This document shows, piece by piece, positions 1 through 12,749 of a DNA stretch of 64,000 nt (the stretch's first letter is position 1; each line of letters starts with the position of its first letter). The notes under the pieces were generated by a model. It saw nothing but the letters and a program-made list of their open reading frames with translations, was not told the origin of the DNA and searched no databases. The stretch covers positions 48,623,791-48,687,790 of the forward strand of contig CM060951.1 in the NCBI GenBank assembly GCA_030765055.1. The letters run 5' to 3'. Source of the stretch: Mantis religiosa. Taxonomy: Eukaryota; Arthropoda; Insecta; Mantodea; Mantidae. The translations under genes were made by a program, and so were the position numbers.

Positions 1-608
1 ATGAATGAAGGAAGGAAATAAAATAAAGGTTTTAATATATAAATATGTGTACCAATTTCGAACGACTTAGGTAATTTTATCAATAATCCATCCTATTTTA
101 TAATATACTGTACCAAACAGAACGTACAGGGAAACGGAAATAGATATTTATTACATCCGTACTCTTGTTACGCACAGGTGTAACGAGCACGTTAAAAGTT
201 TGGTAATACAATTCATGGAGAATGTGATACGAAGCGTTCGTGTACGATTTCGCGACAGAGAGACAGGTATCTTAAGTCCCGTGCTTTACTGCACTCTAGC
301 GGATAAAGCGTAAGTTATGTGCCAGAGAAATCTCGGCACTACCTTCTCCCATAAGAAGCCATGTATACGCAGACATCCTAGCCCTTAACACAGGCGCTTA
401 TGAGCGTAGATGGTGCCGTTCTGGAATCGGCGCCAAACCACTAAAGATAATCAGGACAGAGCGCTTGCGTTTAACGCGCCTATTCACACGAGGGAGCAGA
501 CACCCAGAAAAATCTCTTTTGCGCAATTCCTACATACTTCTCTTTCTTTCGTTTTCATTTAGATGGTGCCATGGCACAGCGGTACTACCTCAGAAACCGC
601 CCCTGATA

Positions 609-652
609 ATACGTATTGCTTCACTGTAGCTAGCTTCATTTTCTACGTAATT
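609..652 (+). repeat. Fragment of Penelope-like 3' tail
   Basis: The segment cacagcttc-like 'attgcttcactgtagctagc' followed by ttcattttctacgtaa is repeated almost exactly at 10286-10319, at the tail of a Penelope-like copy, and more distantly at 50040-50085 (reverse). Only the terminal piece is present here. The rest of 1-1790 holds no recognisable gene; 180-600 is more GC- and CpG-rich than its flanks but matches nothing I know. Confidence 0.4.
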
Positions 653-1791
653 TTTCATCAGAAACTTAGCATTTAACATAATCTAAATGTCCAAGCTTCA
701 ATAAAGGTAAAGGCTTTCATATTCACATGATAAATATAGATTTTGTGAAATATTTTCAAAATATGATCCGATTCACCCATCCTTACATTATGCAGATTGA
801 GCTACCCCAATAGACATTCATGTTAAAATGCATTTTGGGGATTCAGTTGTTACCAATAGTTTCATTTGTGGTGAAACCTAAATGTCGAGTATATGCATTC
901 AAAGCGAGGAGGGGGAAATCTGAACTGTTCCATTTACATGAATTCTTTCCCTAAGTTTTTAAAAACATTTCTTACAATATCAAAATCCTATCACTCTATC
1001 TATTGCATTTTACTCCAGATAAACCTTCAGTACAAGGTAACTTTCAGGTAAAGTGATAGTCAATATTCTTAAAAAGGATGTAGTTAAATGATGACTTTGA
1101 AATTCAATGTCTTTGCATTAAAAGAAAAAGTCTTGAACATGTGGTATTTTTATCAGCATTTTTAGTGTCCTCTTTGAAACAAACAAAAATAATGAAAAAT
1201 GTTCCATGTACAGGATATTTTGATGTTGGTGGATTTTTTTTATTTCCACGCCACAATTCAAAATTCTGAACTTGGGTTACACAGACAAGCATTAGATGCT
1301 TTTTGTCTTTTTTCTTTTCTTAATTCAAGAAGACCGAAAGCATATATTTATGATGGAATTTCAGTATCTAATTTTTGGGTCACATACAATACTTCCCCTA
1401 CCTACTATAGATAAGTAGTAGGGAAAGTAAAGATGAAAGGAAATAAAACTTTGGTGAACGTGACAGAGAGGATAGCATCGTTTCCCCAAGTTGACACGAC
1501 CAGCATGCTTCAATGCAAATCTCAGTGATTAAGAACACTATCAGAATACAGGTGAAGGAAGATTATCCTTTCTACCTGCAAGCCAAGTGACGGTCTCTGG
1601 AGTTATTTACTGCTGGCGCTATAAACTGAGGTACTAAAACCGTTCAGCATGAAACAACGCACAGTGTTGAAGGTACTGGGTTACGAGGCCGGACCTGGTG
1701 AACCTAGTTCCACACAATTAAATGCGCATGTCACGTCGAATAAAAAGGAGAGCGATGCATTAATCATACATAGCGGAAGTGACACACTCAC

Positions 1792-1881
1792 CTGAGATTG
1801 TAGTATTGTGAAGAACCCTGTCTCCAAAGCTCATGGTGACCATCATCGAGTCCCCTTGAAGGTATGACAATGTAGCACATC
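1792..1881 (-). CDS. Internal coding exon 3 of a DUF4773-type secreted protein gene
   Basis: On the minus strand the exon is preceded by an acceptor ending tgtattgcag and followed by a strong donor, CTCAG|GTGAGTG. It is 90 nt, phase 1 at both ends. Its frame reads GCATLSYLQGDSMMVTMSFG and then DRVLHNTTIS, without a stop. Joined to the exon at 8462-8599 it continues ...VPIKGP-GCATLSYL..., a block I recognise from DUF4773 insect secreted proteins (a Cys after a Gly-Pro-Gly turn followed by a beta-strand rich stretch). That family normally continues with an NPxPICxP block, which is not found in the remaining 1.79 kb, so the next exon probably lies beyond position 1. An alternative acceptor at 1855 would shorten the exon to 63 nt, also phase 1. 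The function of DUF4773 proteins is not known to me. Family assignment is from memory. Confidence 0.68.
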
Positions 1882-2126
1882 CTGCAATACATTTAATTTA
1901 TGTAGCGATCATGTATTCTCTATATACAACAAGGAATTTATTTCCCGCTTTGGTTACATCTATGTAGTCTGGTTATTGATAGCTTTTGTTCTGACACAGT
2001 ACCCTAGAAACGGTACATCGACACTTGAACTTCAGAAACTAAAATAGTAGTCTTACAAAGAGGCCACAAGGTAAAGCTATGAAGTTCACGTTAAAAAATT
2101 AAATCTCCCTTTCCTATATTTAAATA

Positions 2127-3451
2127 CAGGGTGTATATAAATGAATATCGGTGTTTTAACTCTTTACAATATTTATTACTTTCAACTTACAGTTATAAAT
2201 GCTATGTCAAATGAAAAAGCAACTCAAACACTTTTTTTTGTTGGCACCAGTGCGCACGTGCCAGCAATGTTTCTGCCACAATCCGCTAGACAGCAGTAGT
2301 AGCAAAGATGATGACTAGTAAACAAAAGGGTTTTCTGTTTTGCAGTTTGCAAATACCGAATCTGTGCAACCGTTCCGTATTAAGTTTGGTTGTGATCATC
2401 CTAGTGATAATAACATTCGTAGATGGTATCATCAGTTTGAAGACACCGGCTGCCTTTGTAAAAGAAAGAGCACGGGACGACCAAGAGTAAGTGAAGAAAC
2501 TATCAAGTGAGTGAGGGAGTCGTTCACTCGTATCCCAAAGAAATCAGTGCAGAAGGCTAGTCCTGAATTACAAGTTCCTGTGTCGACTGTTTGGAAAGTT
2601 GTAAGAAAACACATACGGCTACGTCCTTACCGTTTACAGTTATTACAGGCTCTAAAGCCGACAGACCACGGATTACGTGCCAACTTCGCAAACGATATGT
2701 TTCATGACGATGACGATTTTATGGATCATGTTGTCTTCAGTGATGAATCGACCTTTAACCTTAGCGGACATGTTAACACTCATAATGTGCGCATCTGGGG
2801 CTCAGAAAATCCTCACGAGATGCTACAAATTTAACGAGATTCCCCTAAAGTGAATGTTTTTTATGCCGTATTCCGGCGAAAAGTTAATGGGCCTTTCTTT
2901 TTTTGTGAACCTACTGTAACTGGCACTTCTTACCTTAATACATTAGAGCAATGGCTCTTCCCTCAGTTAGAAGAAAATGAGTCAGAAAAACTTCATTTTC
3001 CAACAAGATGATGCGCCAACTCACTGGCATAACGAAGTACGCGATTGGTTGAACGTCACTGTACCCGAGCGGATAGGCCGCAAGGGCCCCAATGACGGGG
3101 CTTGCTATGCATGGCTTCCACGTTCTCCTGATCTAACGCCATGCGATTTTTACCTTTGGGGCTTCGCGTGTACGTGTCTCCGCCACCAGCTCACCTTCTT
3201 GAATTAAGAAACCGGATTGAAGCATCTGTTGCTACAATTACTGAATACACACTTAACAACGTTTGGGAAGAACTCGGCTATAGACTTGATGTGTGCCGTG
3301 TGACAAAGGGTAGTCATATTGAACATTTATAAGGTTCATGGTAAAACTGTTTGAGTTGTTTATTCATTTGACATATCATTTATAACTGTAAGTTGAATGT
3401 AATAAATATTATAAAGAGTTAAAACGCCGATATTCATTTATATACACCCTG
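2127..3451 (+). mobile_element. Tc1/mariner-superfamily element, complete with TIRs and TA target duplication
   Basis: The element is 1325 bp and begins CAGGGTGTATATAAATGAAT and ends with the reverse complement. The terminal inverted repeats extend about 105 bp with a few mismatches (compare 2127-2230 with 3347-3451). It is flanked by TA on both sides (2125-2126 and 3452-3453). The interior is a single decayed transposase reading frame. Long TIRs plus TA duplication place it in the Tc1/mariner (IS630) superfamily. It lies in the intron between exons 2 and 3 of the DUF4773-type gene, in the opposite orientation. Confidence 0.92.
2308..3332 (+). pseudogene. Broken Tc1/mariner-type transposase
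   Basis: Reading frames shift at least four times (around 2350-2400, 2490-2510, 2830, 2970 and 3170) and in-frame stops occur. Pieces in order: an N-terminal part, then RVSEETIK... RESFTRIPKKSVQKAS (HTH region), then KPYRLQLLQALKPTD-like sequence and DHVVFSDESTFNLSGHVNTH with the first catalytic Asp, then FIFQQDDAPTHWHNEVRDWL (second Asp), then WLPRSPDLTPCDFYLWG (third Asp), and a C-terminus ending CRVTKGSHIEHL. By my count about 45 residues separate the second and third Asp. That is longer than the 34 of classical mariner, so it belongs to one of the longer-spacing insect lineages. It cannot produce active protein as it stands. Confidence 0.88.
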
Positions 3452-3699
3452 TATAATAAAAATGACAGTAATTGGAGTTTGGTATTTGTGTAAAACCAAC
3501 TTAAACAAATGTGTGATTTTTTTCACCTGGATTTGCTTGTTCTTAATATATTCATTTATAGGCTGGTAAATATGCACATTAATAAAGATGAATCTAATAT
3601 GGTTCACTATTGTTTATCTAAATAAATACCACATATAACAAATATTTAAGCTTATCTAAAAAAAGATAAAGTTTCATATAGTAAAGGTCTGACATTTAT

Positions 3700-4090
3700 T
3701 AATTTAGCTATATAGATTGTGACTGGATTTACTTAGAAAGACCAAAAGTCATTTGAAAACAAGAATAAAGGAACATCTTACAAATATTGAACATAAACAG
3801 ATTGGTACATCAGCTGTGGCAGATCACTTCTGGCCATTTAATCATGAAATAGATCCAGCGGTTAAATTGTTAAAGCGTTTTATCAGACCCACAGATTTAA
3901 TGATACAGGAGAAATATTTATTGTAAAGTTACAGTCCATAAAGCTGAAAATGCAATTGAATCAATTGCAAAAAATGTCCTAAAGAATTTATATTCAAACA
4001 ACAAGATAAGTGAAGTATGTTACACAATATTTATTATAAATTGTACTATTTGCTTTGCTTCACTGTTAAAGCTTCAGCTTTTATGTATTA
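3700..4090 (+). mobile_element. Degraded 3' end of a Penelope-like retroelement
   Basis: This region aligns by eye along its length with the better copy at 36597-37215: 'gattgtgactggatttact', then the HLTNIEHKQIGTSAVADHFW-type block around 3770-3835, then the tail ending near gcttcactgttaaagcttc. Compared with the intact copies the GIY motif has decayed and frames are broken. It represents only the endonuclease domain and 3' untranslated tail. Confidence 0.6.
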
Positions 4091-4668
4091 AGTCATTGTA
4101 CTTAATACGCACATGCATACGAGTTATTTAGGGCATTGATGTGAAAGAGTAACACAACATTTAATTAACTAAACTTAAATAATTTTCAGAAAGTAAATCA
4201 AATGGAAAATCCCATTCATTTGAAAGATCTAATTCTACATAAAATCGCATTTGTAATCATGAAATCGGCTGCTAATAAAAGTATAGATTTTTGGACGTTT
4301 AAATTAATATTTTCATATGATTTTTTATTCAAGTGTTCTGAACGGCATAAAAAGTTAAGATAAAAGAACATAAGTAAAAGCAAAGCTGTTCCTCCCATCT
4401 GTTCTTATTGCAAATATTCAGAAATACGGATACAAAAATTTACAATTTTAGAGCGATAAAGAACAATGAGTATTTATCTGATTATCACTTAAAACAGTGT
4501 TAAATTTCGTAGCATTTATAGAATTATATTTGTTTAATTCATTCGTAGGACTATGTTGGTATTATTACATGATCTTCCATATATTTGTATTGTTTTAATT
4601 AATTTTGGTTATACTTTGCTGTTCACTTCACCCAAGGTTCACTTTCGCATTATTGCATTAACTATAAC

Positions 4669-5700
<1,032 letters not shown>

Positions 5701-5759
5701 TTGCATTTTATAGTTTGTGAGAGCTCACATTGGTGGGAAATTTTAAGTTTCTAAATTAA

Positions 5760-6400
5760 TTCAGAACTATAAAGCATATAAAATTTGTTCTTATCAAATT
5801 AAAGTCTATCAAATAAAATTTAGAAAAAAAATAGTTTTTTTAACTATTTACATTCATCTTTTTAGTGAGCCAAAACTTCATTACATCACAAACTTAATTG
5901 CCCAGAAGATAGTAGTTAGTAAATACTGAGTTTCTAAAGAACTTTTAAGACGTAGTTGAAACGGAAAATCTCATCCATTTGATAGCTCTAATTCTGTAAC
6001 CAATTGATATGCTTCCTCTATTGCGTGCAATACATTCTAGGGTACAATCAAACTCGATCATTAAAATGACCGTTAATTCTTTTTATAGAAAAAATAGTAT
6101 TCTTATACAGTATTAAAATAAAGTTGTGTTAAAAATTAGACATTTTAAGTGTCTTGAATGGTATAAGAATTCCAAGATAAATGGACAAAATGGCGAAGTA
6201 GTTGTACTGTCTTTATTATTGACATTAATAAGAAATAGGAACACTTATGCTCTTAAGTTGTGTGTTTTCCTGCAACTTTGGTGTTGAGGCTTTATTTGTG
6301 TTGCATTTACATTGGCTTAATACATAATTAAAAACATGCCCGGAAAAACGGGCTAACAGTCAAAATAAAATAGTTTGCGATAGGTGCTGCCCTCTGTTGT
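5760..6400. other. AT-rich intronic sequence, nothing recognised
   Basis: Low-complexity AT-rich DNA between the AAT array and a broken reading frame. No coding frame, RNA gene or clear repeat end was found on either strand. Confidence 0.5.
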
Positions 6401-6452
6401 TGCAGCAGAGAGCTATTTGGCAATCATATTACGCTAAATAGAGTTAAAGTTC

Positions 6453-7098
6453 TTGCGTTTCGTAATATACTATGCGTATAATGTCAAAAATGGGCTAACG
6501 TATTCATACTTTGTATACATTTGGGTCTGTCATACATTTCGGCCTTATAGGAAAAAAAGAAAGGCAAGCAGCTTACATTTATGTTCCAGGTCAAAGGATG
6601 GACTTAGTGAAAAAAAACAGGGTAAAGGATCCTTTTCATGTTGTTAAAATGAGAACTAACGCGTTTATCTCTGCAAAGCCTTTTCACGATAAAGAATAGA
6701 AAAGAACAGTTTCAGAATCTGGAAGGTGCAAGATGAGCAAGGTGACAGGCATGAAAGTATTTAAAGACCACCCGTTTAAGATATATTTTAAATACACTTA
6801 CGGTGTTGTTGAAGATTATGACACATTGGACATTAGAAGGAAAATATCTGGCAAACTATGGTTTAGTTATATGACATTTCCTCCAAAATACAATGGTCCA
6901 AGACCTATAAATCCTGCAAAATTAAAAGGCTTACTGGATTTGATGAATTATATCCCACCAATGTATTGTGAGTACTATAAAGCTCTTAAATCTGAGACCA
7001 CAGCTTCTCAGAATATTACTGATGAAGCATATTTGATCAGCCGGACTACAGCCGAAAAGTTTGTAACTACATCCCAAAAAGATATAGCTACTTATTGA
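6453..7098 (+). pseudogene. Broken ORF of an unidentified, probably repeat-borne protein
   Basis: Two overlapping short frames (6453-6647 and 6511-6699) run into a 121-codon frame (6733-7098) after a stop near 6697. The pieces read ERQAAYIYVPGQRMDLVKKN, VKDPFHVVKMRTNAFISAKP and then DHPFKIYFKYTYGVVEDYDT, PINPAKLKGLLDLMNYIPPM and YCEYYKALKSE. The PFKxxFK...RPIxPAKxxxLxxLMxYIPPxYxEYY pattern resembles anonymous ORFs I associate with repetitive arthropod DNA, but I cannot name the family. Polyadenylation-like AATAAA follows at 7191 and 7202. A decayed transposon or retroelement ORF is the best guess. Confidence 0.45.
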
Positions 7099-7209
7099 AA
7101 AGTGGAATATTCCAAAGTATACCTTGTTTAAGAACCAAAAGAGATAGTTAATTATTAGTTTTACCTAAAAGGTATTTAAAATGTATTTAGAATAAAACTT
7201 GAATAAATG

Positions 7210-8440
7210 GTGACAGAGGTTTTCACCTTATTTTTCATATTTTACTTTTATTAATGTTATTACATTAGTCATGTTCTGGGGTCTATTAAGGACAACATTG
7301 ATAACCATAGTGAATTCTTAAGTCTCATATTCTCAGAAATGAAATAAAATAATCTTAACAATTCCTTTCAACCTCATTCACAAAACACCGCTTTTCTGGG
7401 CATGTCTTCAATTATCATATTCTAATCATGAGAAAAACGCCATGACACCGCTGGTGTGTTGAACACAATCGTCTTAAATATTAGGAAAACATAAGTTGTA
7501 TTCGTATAGTGCTGGAAGAACCTTACTAATTCGCCACACACCACCGCCTGCTACAGTTTTATTTAATAACATTTCATAAATAAGCTTGGTTGTTAGAAAA
7601 GAGCTCATTTAATTGTTGTCCATCAATTATCTAATATGACCGAGAATTAATTATTCCATATCACTACCCAAAACCTAATCACAGATAGGCCAACCCCCGT
7701 AAGGAATTAGGACCACACTGGAATAATGGAGCAGGGATAACTAAAATTAAGCATTACAATGTACTCTATATTTGGATGAGCGATGGTGTTTCACATGCAT
7801 TCTTGAACAGTTTTGACGCATATGTTTCTTGACACCACACGATAAGAAGTAAGATCCAACAGCAGTTAACATAAACAATAAGGGGTTCTGTCTTTGAAAT
7901 GTAGATTTAGCTAAAACCTACTATCACAGAGCAGTGGTTAATTTCATCCTATCGGCAATTATTGTTTTTGTTAGCTTTTGAGAAACACAAGTGTGAATTG
8001 GTTTCCGGATTGTAATTTGTGTTGTCTGTTCTAATTTGTATCGTTTTAACAGTGCAATAATATTCTTTACACATTATAGTTCGAAACTTAATTATCAGGG
8101 GTCCAGTAATTGCGGTATCTTGAATATGGTACAGCATCTCTAACGTGAACCTGTTCTAAATGTCTACTTTCAGAATAATCATTTTATTTTAAGCGAAGAT
8201 TCTTAAAAACAAAATATAATTTAAGTAACAACAGCAATCTTTACTCTCAAAACGTTGAAATCTTATCAAAGCATGCACCGTATGTATTATAAACATGAGT
8301 CATAAGAATAAACAGTCTATCATTAGAAATGTGCAGCAGAAGTTTGGCAATCAGATGAAATTAAACAATTGCTGCTTAGATAATAGCTTTCAGACATTTT
8401 AATTCTCTCATATGAATAGATGGACCACTTATTCATTGCA
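7210..8440. other. AT-rich intron, nothing recognised
   Basis: No gene, SINE head or transposon end could be identified here. Short frames on both strands are of random length. Confidence 0.5.
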
Positions 8441-8461
8441 ACAAAACCAAATGTGTATTAC

Positions 8462-8599
8462 CTGGTCCTTTAATAGGAACTACTGGCAAGGAGAATTCAC
8501 GACAGCAGTTGCACATGAGAGTAGTACATGCGCAGTATCTGTTTGGAGGTCCTTGCCTCTGTGTTTTTCTTTCCAAAGCTGCAGATCTTCCGTGAGGTT
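8462..8599 (-). CDS. Internal coding exon 2 of a DUF4773-type secreted protein gene (Cys-rich block)
   Basis: Minus-strand exon with acceptor ...atgttttag| and donor GGACCAG|GTAATAC. It is 138 nt, phase 1 at both ends, with no stop. It encodes a basic linker beginning PHGRSAALERKTQRQ and then the cysteine cluster RYCACTTLMCNCCREFSLPV followed by VPIKGP. The CxC-(x4)-CxCC spacing followed by a hydrophobic strand and KGPG is the N-terminal signature of DUF4773 proteins as I remember it. The upstream exon (18510-18599) supplies the G of a GAA codon and the downstream exon (1792-1881) completes GGA, so all three are in register. Introns on both sides (about 6.6 and 9.9 kb) contain only repeats and AT-rich sequence. 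Confidence 0.7.
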
Positions 8600-8954
8600 C
8601 TAAAACATTGATACAAGTAATATATTAATAGTTTTATATTGTTACTGAAATACAATGTAATAGAAAATTACAAGACTTCCAAAATCCTGAAAGCACTATA
8701 TTACCGGAATAAAAGGGAGGAGAGAGAGAGAGACAAGAAATCGGAAAATATTCTCAAAGTGATGAAATAGATATATAACTTATTATAACTTGTTAAATAT
8801 ACATTTCAAAACAAATAAAAGAGTCTTTTGTAGTGCATATGTTCATGAGTACATTGAATAACTAACTCAAAGACTGATTTGAATGAAAGAAGAACGCTAC
8901 CAGGTATATTGATGGTGGAATTATGTGTTTATATGAAAGTCAGTATTCTAACAT

Positions 8955-9354
8955 TGTCGCGAGCCGTTATTTACGATCGCGCGGCTAGTGTACACAAAGG
9001 GCTGACAATTAACGATAGCGCCAATAAACAAGAGACGGATAGTTTATCACAGAGGTGAAAGACTTGCCGGCACCGATATAGTTACATTCTAGAACATTCG
9101 TGTTTTTTCTAGTGACATGTTAGAGAAAATTCGATAACAGTCTGGAATTCATGAATGGATGTATAAAAAGAAGCCATGGCTAGTGATGAGTCAGTTGTGT
9201 AACAAGAGAGTTGTTGTAACGAGAGATGATCAGAACGTTGTGTGTATGTGACGTAATGTTACGTGAAAATTGATCAGTGTATTTCTACGGAAATAAAGAA
9301 CATTTAGAATTTCTGCAAATTGGATTTTTAATTCTACGAACCCACAGAGTCATA
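8955..9354 (+). mobile_element. Solo LTR of a gypsy-type retrotransposon (family B)
   Basis: The element begins TGTCGCGAGCCGTTAT and ends ...ACCCACAGAGTCATA. It is the same family as the LTRs at 20677-21073 and 21435-21818 (shared start, TGTGACGTAATGTTACGTGA block, polyadenylation region and terminal ctacgaacccaca). A TATA box (GTATAAAAAG, 9161-9170) and AATAAA (9292-9297) lie in the usual order for U3-R-U5. The flanks are acat / atat, an imperfect 4-bp target duplication. No internal retrotransposon sequence adjoins it, so it is a solo LTR. Confidence 0.85.
9161..9170 (+). promoter_or_regulatory. TATA box of the solo LTR promoter
   Basis: GTATAAAAAG sits about 130 nt upstream of the LTR AATAAA, as expected for the retrotransposon promoter at the U3/R boundary. 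It could still act as a cryptic promoter inside the host intron. Confidence 0.5.
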
Positions 9355-9784
9355 ATATGTTGAGGAACTGGTTTTAATTCAAAAAAAAAAAATGAACATA
9401 GTTTTCAAAAGCCTTATATGTGCAAAAGAAATGAAGAATATAATCTTAAAATATAATATAAATAAAATATTATTTTGATAAAATGGACAAGTAAAATGAA
9501 CATTGTGATTAATTACACAATTGTACAGCAAATATGAAATATTTGGGGTAAAATATATTTTAAAATTTTGAAACAGTTATTTTAGATTTAATGTTATTTA
9601 AAATTAATTTTTGATCAAGTTGTTCTCGGGAAGCAAGCAGGTGAAAAGACGAATAGAAAGATTAGAAGATTAGAAATCGACATTTCGGGAGTGTGCATCT
9701 CTCCCATAATCAGGATATTTATTAAATGTTATAATCACAAATGAGTTATTGGATATAACTATAGCTACAGTGAAATAAATAAAA

Positions 9785-9939
<155 letters not shown>

Positions 9940-10335
9940 GAAATAAAGCATGAAGTGAAATTATTAAAACAATTAAACGGTCCGATAGATTTAACAGTGT
10001 AGGAAAATATATTTATTTTAAAAAGTAAACATCGCGTAATGAATTTCGAAATACCAACAGTTGATTGTGTTTTTAAGTTTGTTTCGTTTGCAGATGTTGG
10101 TAATATTAAAAAGACATAAGAAAGGCATGGTAACCATTATCCTTGACAACGGAGTTTTTCTGTGGACTGAGGACGCAAGCGATATGTTTGCGAAATCGAT
10201 TTTCATTTGAAAAGAAGTATCAACACCAATTTGTTAAGATAAATGAAGCCTAAGTTGGAATTATTGTTATTTGTGTAATATTTATTGCTTCACTGTAGCT
10301 AGCTTCATTTTCTACGTAACGAATATTCATTGTTT
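9940..10335 (+). mobile_element. 5'-truncated Penelope-like 3' end
   Basis: The segment encodes the end of the endonuclease region (EVKLLKQLNGPIDLT, then NFEIPTVDCVFKFVSF) and the 3' tail, matching 36895-37215 and the reverse of 50040-50400. The tail ends with the attgcttcactgtagctagc block also seen at 609. It has stops and is a relic. Confidence 0.6.
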
Positions 10336-10339
10336 AAGG

Positions 10340-11400
10340 AATGAAAACAAATCAAAGTTTTGTCAAAACAATACGAAAATACAAAATAAGTTAAACTGCA
10401 CGACTGCTGCTCTTTCTACTTCCATTCTCACATGACATAACGAACGGAGATTAGGACAGCCTATGTGAATTTCGTGATCAGAACTTTAAACTCAAGGCGT
10501 AAAATAGATTAAGGAGTATTTCAAGTTGTCCATTCTCGACACTGCATTTACTATTTGCAGCTGAAGAAATCAGTGTTGATAAATTATATTAACAATTTTA
10601 AGGGTTATGTTACATTGTTTAAGGAAATAATAGTCTTCAAAATTAAAAAAGGGTGTAGTCAGAAAATGTATGGATTTGTAGGTTTTATTGCTGAAACAGT
10701 GATTCAGAGAGGATGGTTTTAGTAGACTTTATAAAGTTCGCCTGACGCAAAGAAGCTGAATAATTAGAAGCCAAACTCGACGCATCTTTTCCAGGACACT
10801 TCTTCCGCTCACAGTTGATTTCCTTCACTGACACAAAGGTCGTTTACCTCCAATATTTTGTACAAGAGAGATTCCATATATTACAGTAAGTGGAGCGGAC
10901 CATAGCCTGCAAATTACCTCAGCTATTTATGTTTTATAAGTCAATGTCCAGAATAATTGGTAGCTAGGACGTATTTTCAGGATGTACGTGTAGTTAAGGA
11001 AAAAAGGCAATAAAGGTGGATCATTAATTACACGTCAACTCCGCTACATCCTCGTTCTCTGGTACTCAACTGATATTTATCACTGTTTTGTTTTTATTAA
11101 TTCAAGAGCACGTATAGTCTTTATTGCAGCAATTCAGCCCTGTGCTACTGACCTCTCATTCATTTGTTTCAACAAGTTGATACACGCCGCCAGCACCAAT
11201 CTCTTGTTTCCTTTTCCGCTCAAAATACCTCTTGTTGGTTATTACAAAATCCTCTGTGGCTATATAAATTTATCTGTGATCAAAATAGGCATATATAGAA
11301 ATAGTAAACGTTCTACAATGCTCAGAAAATTATTTCAATTTATATGTCCTTTGTTTGTTATGATAATTACCGGAAACAAACGACTAAACAGCCACTATAA
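10340..11400. other. AT-rich intron, no gene recognised
   Basis: Nothing supported. A short open stretch on the minus strand around 10745-10850 with splice-like borders was considered and not accepted. Confidence 0.45.
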
Positions 11401-11406
11401 AACAAT

Positions 11407-11630
11407 AATTGAGCTCCCACCTCTGTAGCATAGGTGGTAGCATGTCTGCCTCAGATTCAAGAGGTCCCTAGATCGAATTTTTGTCACGTTGAGTTATATG
11501 GGTAATTTTTCCCCTGGTTTTCCCTTATCCTGAAAGATGAATACTGGTTAAATCTGAGCTCTATGGATCCTGGGCTCATTTGAACATCATTTCATTCATC
11601 GTCCGATGTGACTTAAACATGGGAGGCAGC
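11407..11630 (+). mobile_element. SINE family A copy (tRNA-derived)
   Basis: This is a diverged copy of the family whose best heads read ctcggtagcgtagatggtag and then tgtctgcctca...gagttcgaatctc (Pol III box B-like). Recognisable blocks are the tggtagcatgtctgcctcag head, the ttttcccttatcctgaaag body and the cattcatcgtccgatgtgac 3' block. Other copies lie at 12615, 18956, 34885, 36296(-), 43925(-), 54008(-), 61784(-) and 62950(-). Confidence 0.8.
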
Positions 11631-11639
11631 CCTTCTTCG

Positions 11640-11961
11640 TACATTGGACGAAGTGAAGGAGACCGCCCAGGAGGCTTCACTGCGCGCGACCCAGGAGACT
11701 GCCGGCACTACAGACGCGCTAGATTACTGCAAGGCCAAACTGGAGAGGTTTGTAGGATTTGTCAACAACACACGTCTCCTCATGCCGTCGAAGCTCGAGG
11801 GGGCTCTCCGTGCTCACCAGAACTTCATTTCTGATAGCTTACGAGACCTCGCGAGAGCACTGGCGCCATGCAAGGTGCCCCACCGCCACACTTCCAGCCT
11901 CGCAGAGAGACCCGCGCCCGAGGGACGCCACCACCTGACCTGCCTCGCCGATACCCATTAG
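11640..11961 (+). pseudogene. GC-rich gag-like coding fragment
   Basis: This is an abrupt GC-rich island immediately after a SINE. It is open in one frame reading LDEVKETAQEASLRATQETA, then DALDYCKAKLERFVGFVNNT and SDSLRDLARALAP. The helical, charged composition and isolated retro-like GC content suggest a retrotransposon Gag fragment, but no diagnostic motif (zinc knuckle, protease) is visible. A second GC-richer stretch continues to about 12260 without a long frame. Identity is uncertain. Confidence 0.35.
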
Positions 11962-12614
11962 ACACCACAAATTATCAAGAAAACTGCTACAATGACTATT
12001 AAGTAAGCAGTCACCGCTGCTCAACAAAATTCACCACAGCACCGAGGTTGTAGTCAGGGTCCATTGGATCATGGCTGCTACCTTTTCACCACAGCGGACA
12101 TACCGCAACACTGAGTTATCGCCCACGAACAGCCGGGTTGCTTCGGCGGTACCGGCCAACAACTTCACCAACATAGTCCGAATTAAATAAGCACCACACA
12201 GTCCAAATAAACAGTATCGCTGCAGAACAATTCTGCCTACCCACATACCCATTATACCTTGTTGTTTTTTTTCCTAATACCTTTATTCCTGTTCCCCCCA
12301 AAAAGTGACTTAACTTTGGAGGACGCAAATTAAAAAGAAAACTGCACACATATACAAAAGTCAGCAGCGCCTCTGCCTGTTCGAGGGTTCTATTCCCGGA
12401 CAGAAGAAAGTGTGAAAGTTTTTTCTAATGCGGATTATTCCATATTTTCTCCAGAGTCTGGAAGTATTAATGAGAGTATTACTATTCGTGCCATATAATG
12501 TACAAAACACAGAGAAAAGGCGATAGCAATGTGTTCAGAAAGTAAAGCACCATGTATATGACCAGTTTGGTTAAAGGTGGGAGAAGATATCATTGGAATA
12601 GCAAGAAGAAGGTT

Positions 12615-12749
12615 CATGCCCGCCTCGGTAGCGTGGATGGTAGCGTGTTTGCCTCACGTTCAAGGGGTCCCGAATTTGAATCTCGGTCAGGTTGAGTTAC
12701 CTGGATGAGGTGTTTTATGGGGTTTTCCCTTATCCTTAAAGACGAATGT
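12615..12749 (+). mobile_element. SINE family A copy, 3' interrupted
   Basis: A clean head (gcccgcctcggtagcgtgga) and body run to gacgaatgt, where the sequence changes abruptly to the 1.1-kb TG...CA repeat starting at 12750. The missing 3' half is not found beyond that repeat. Confidence 0.85.

Noticed and set aside
10740..10930. Minus-strand short exon candidates with CAG acceptor and GAG|GTAAAC donor
   Set aside because: 59 nt, phase incompatible with neighbouring phase-1 exons, stop in the required frame.
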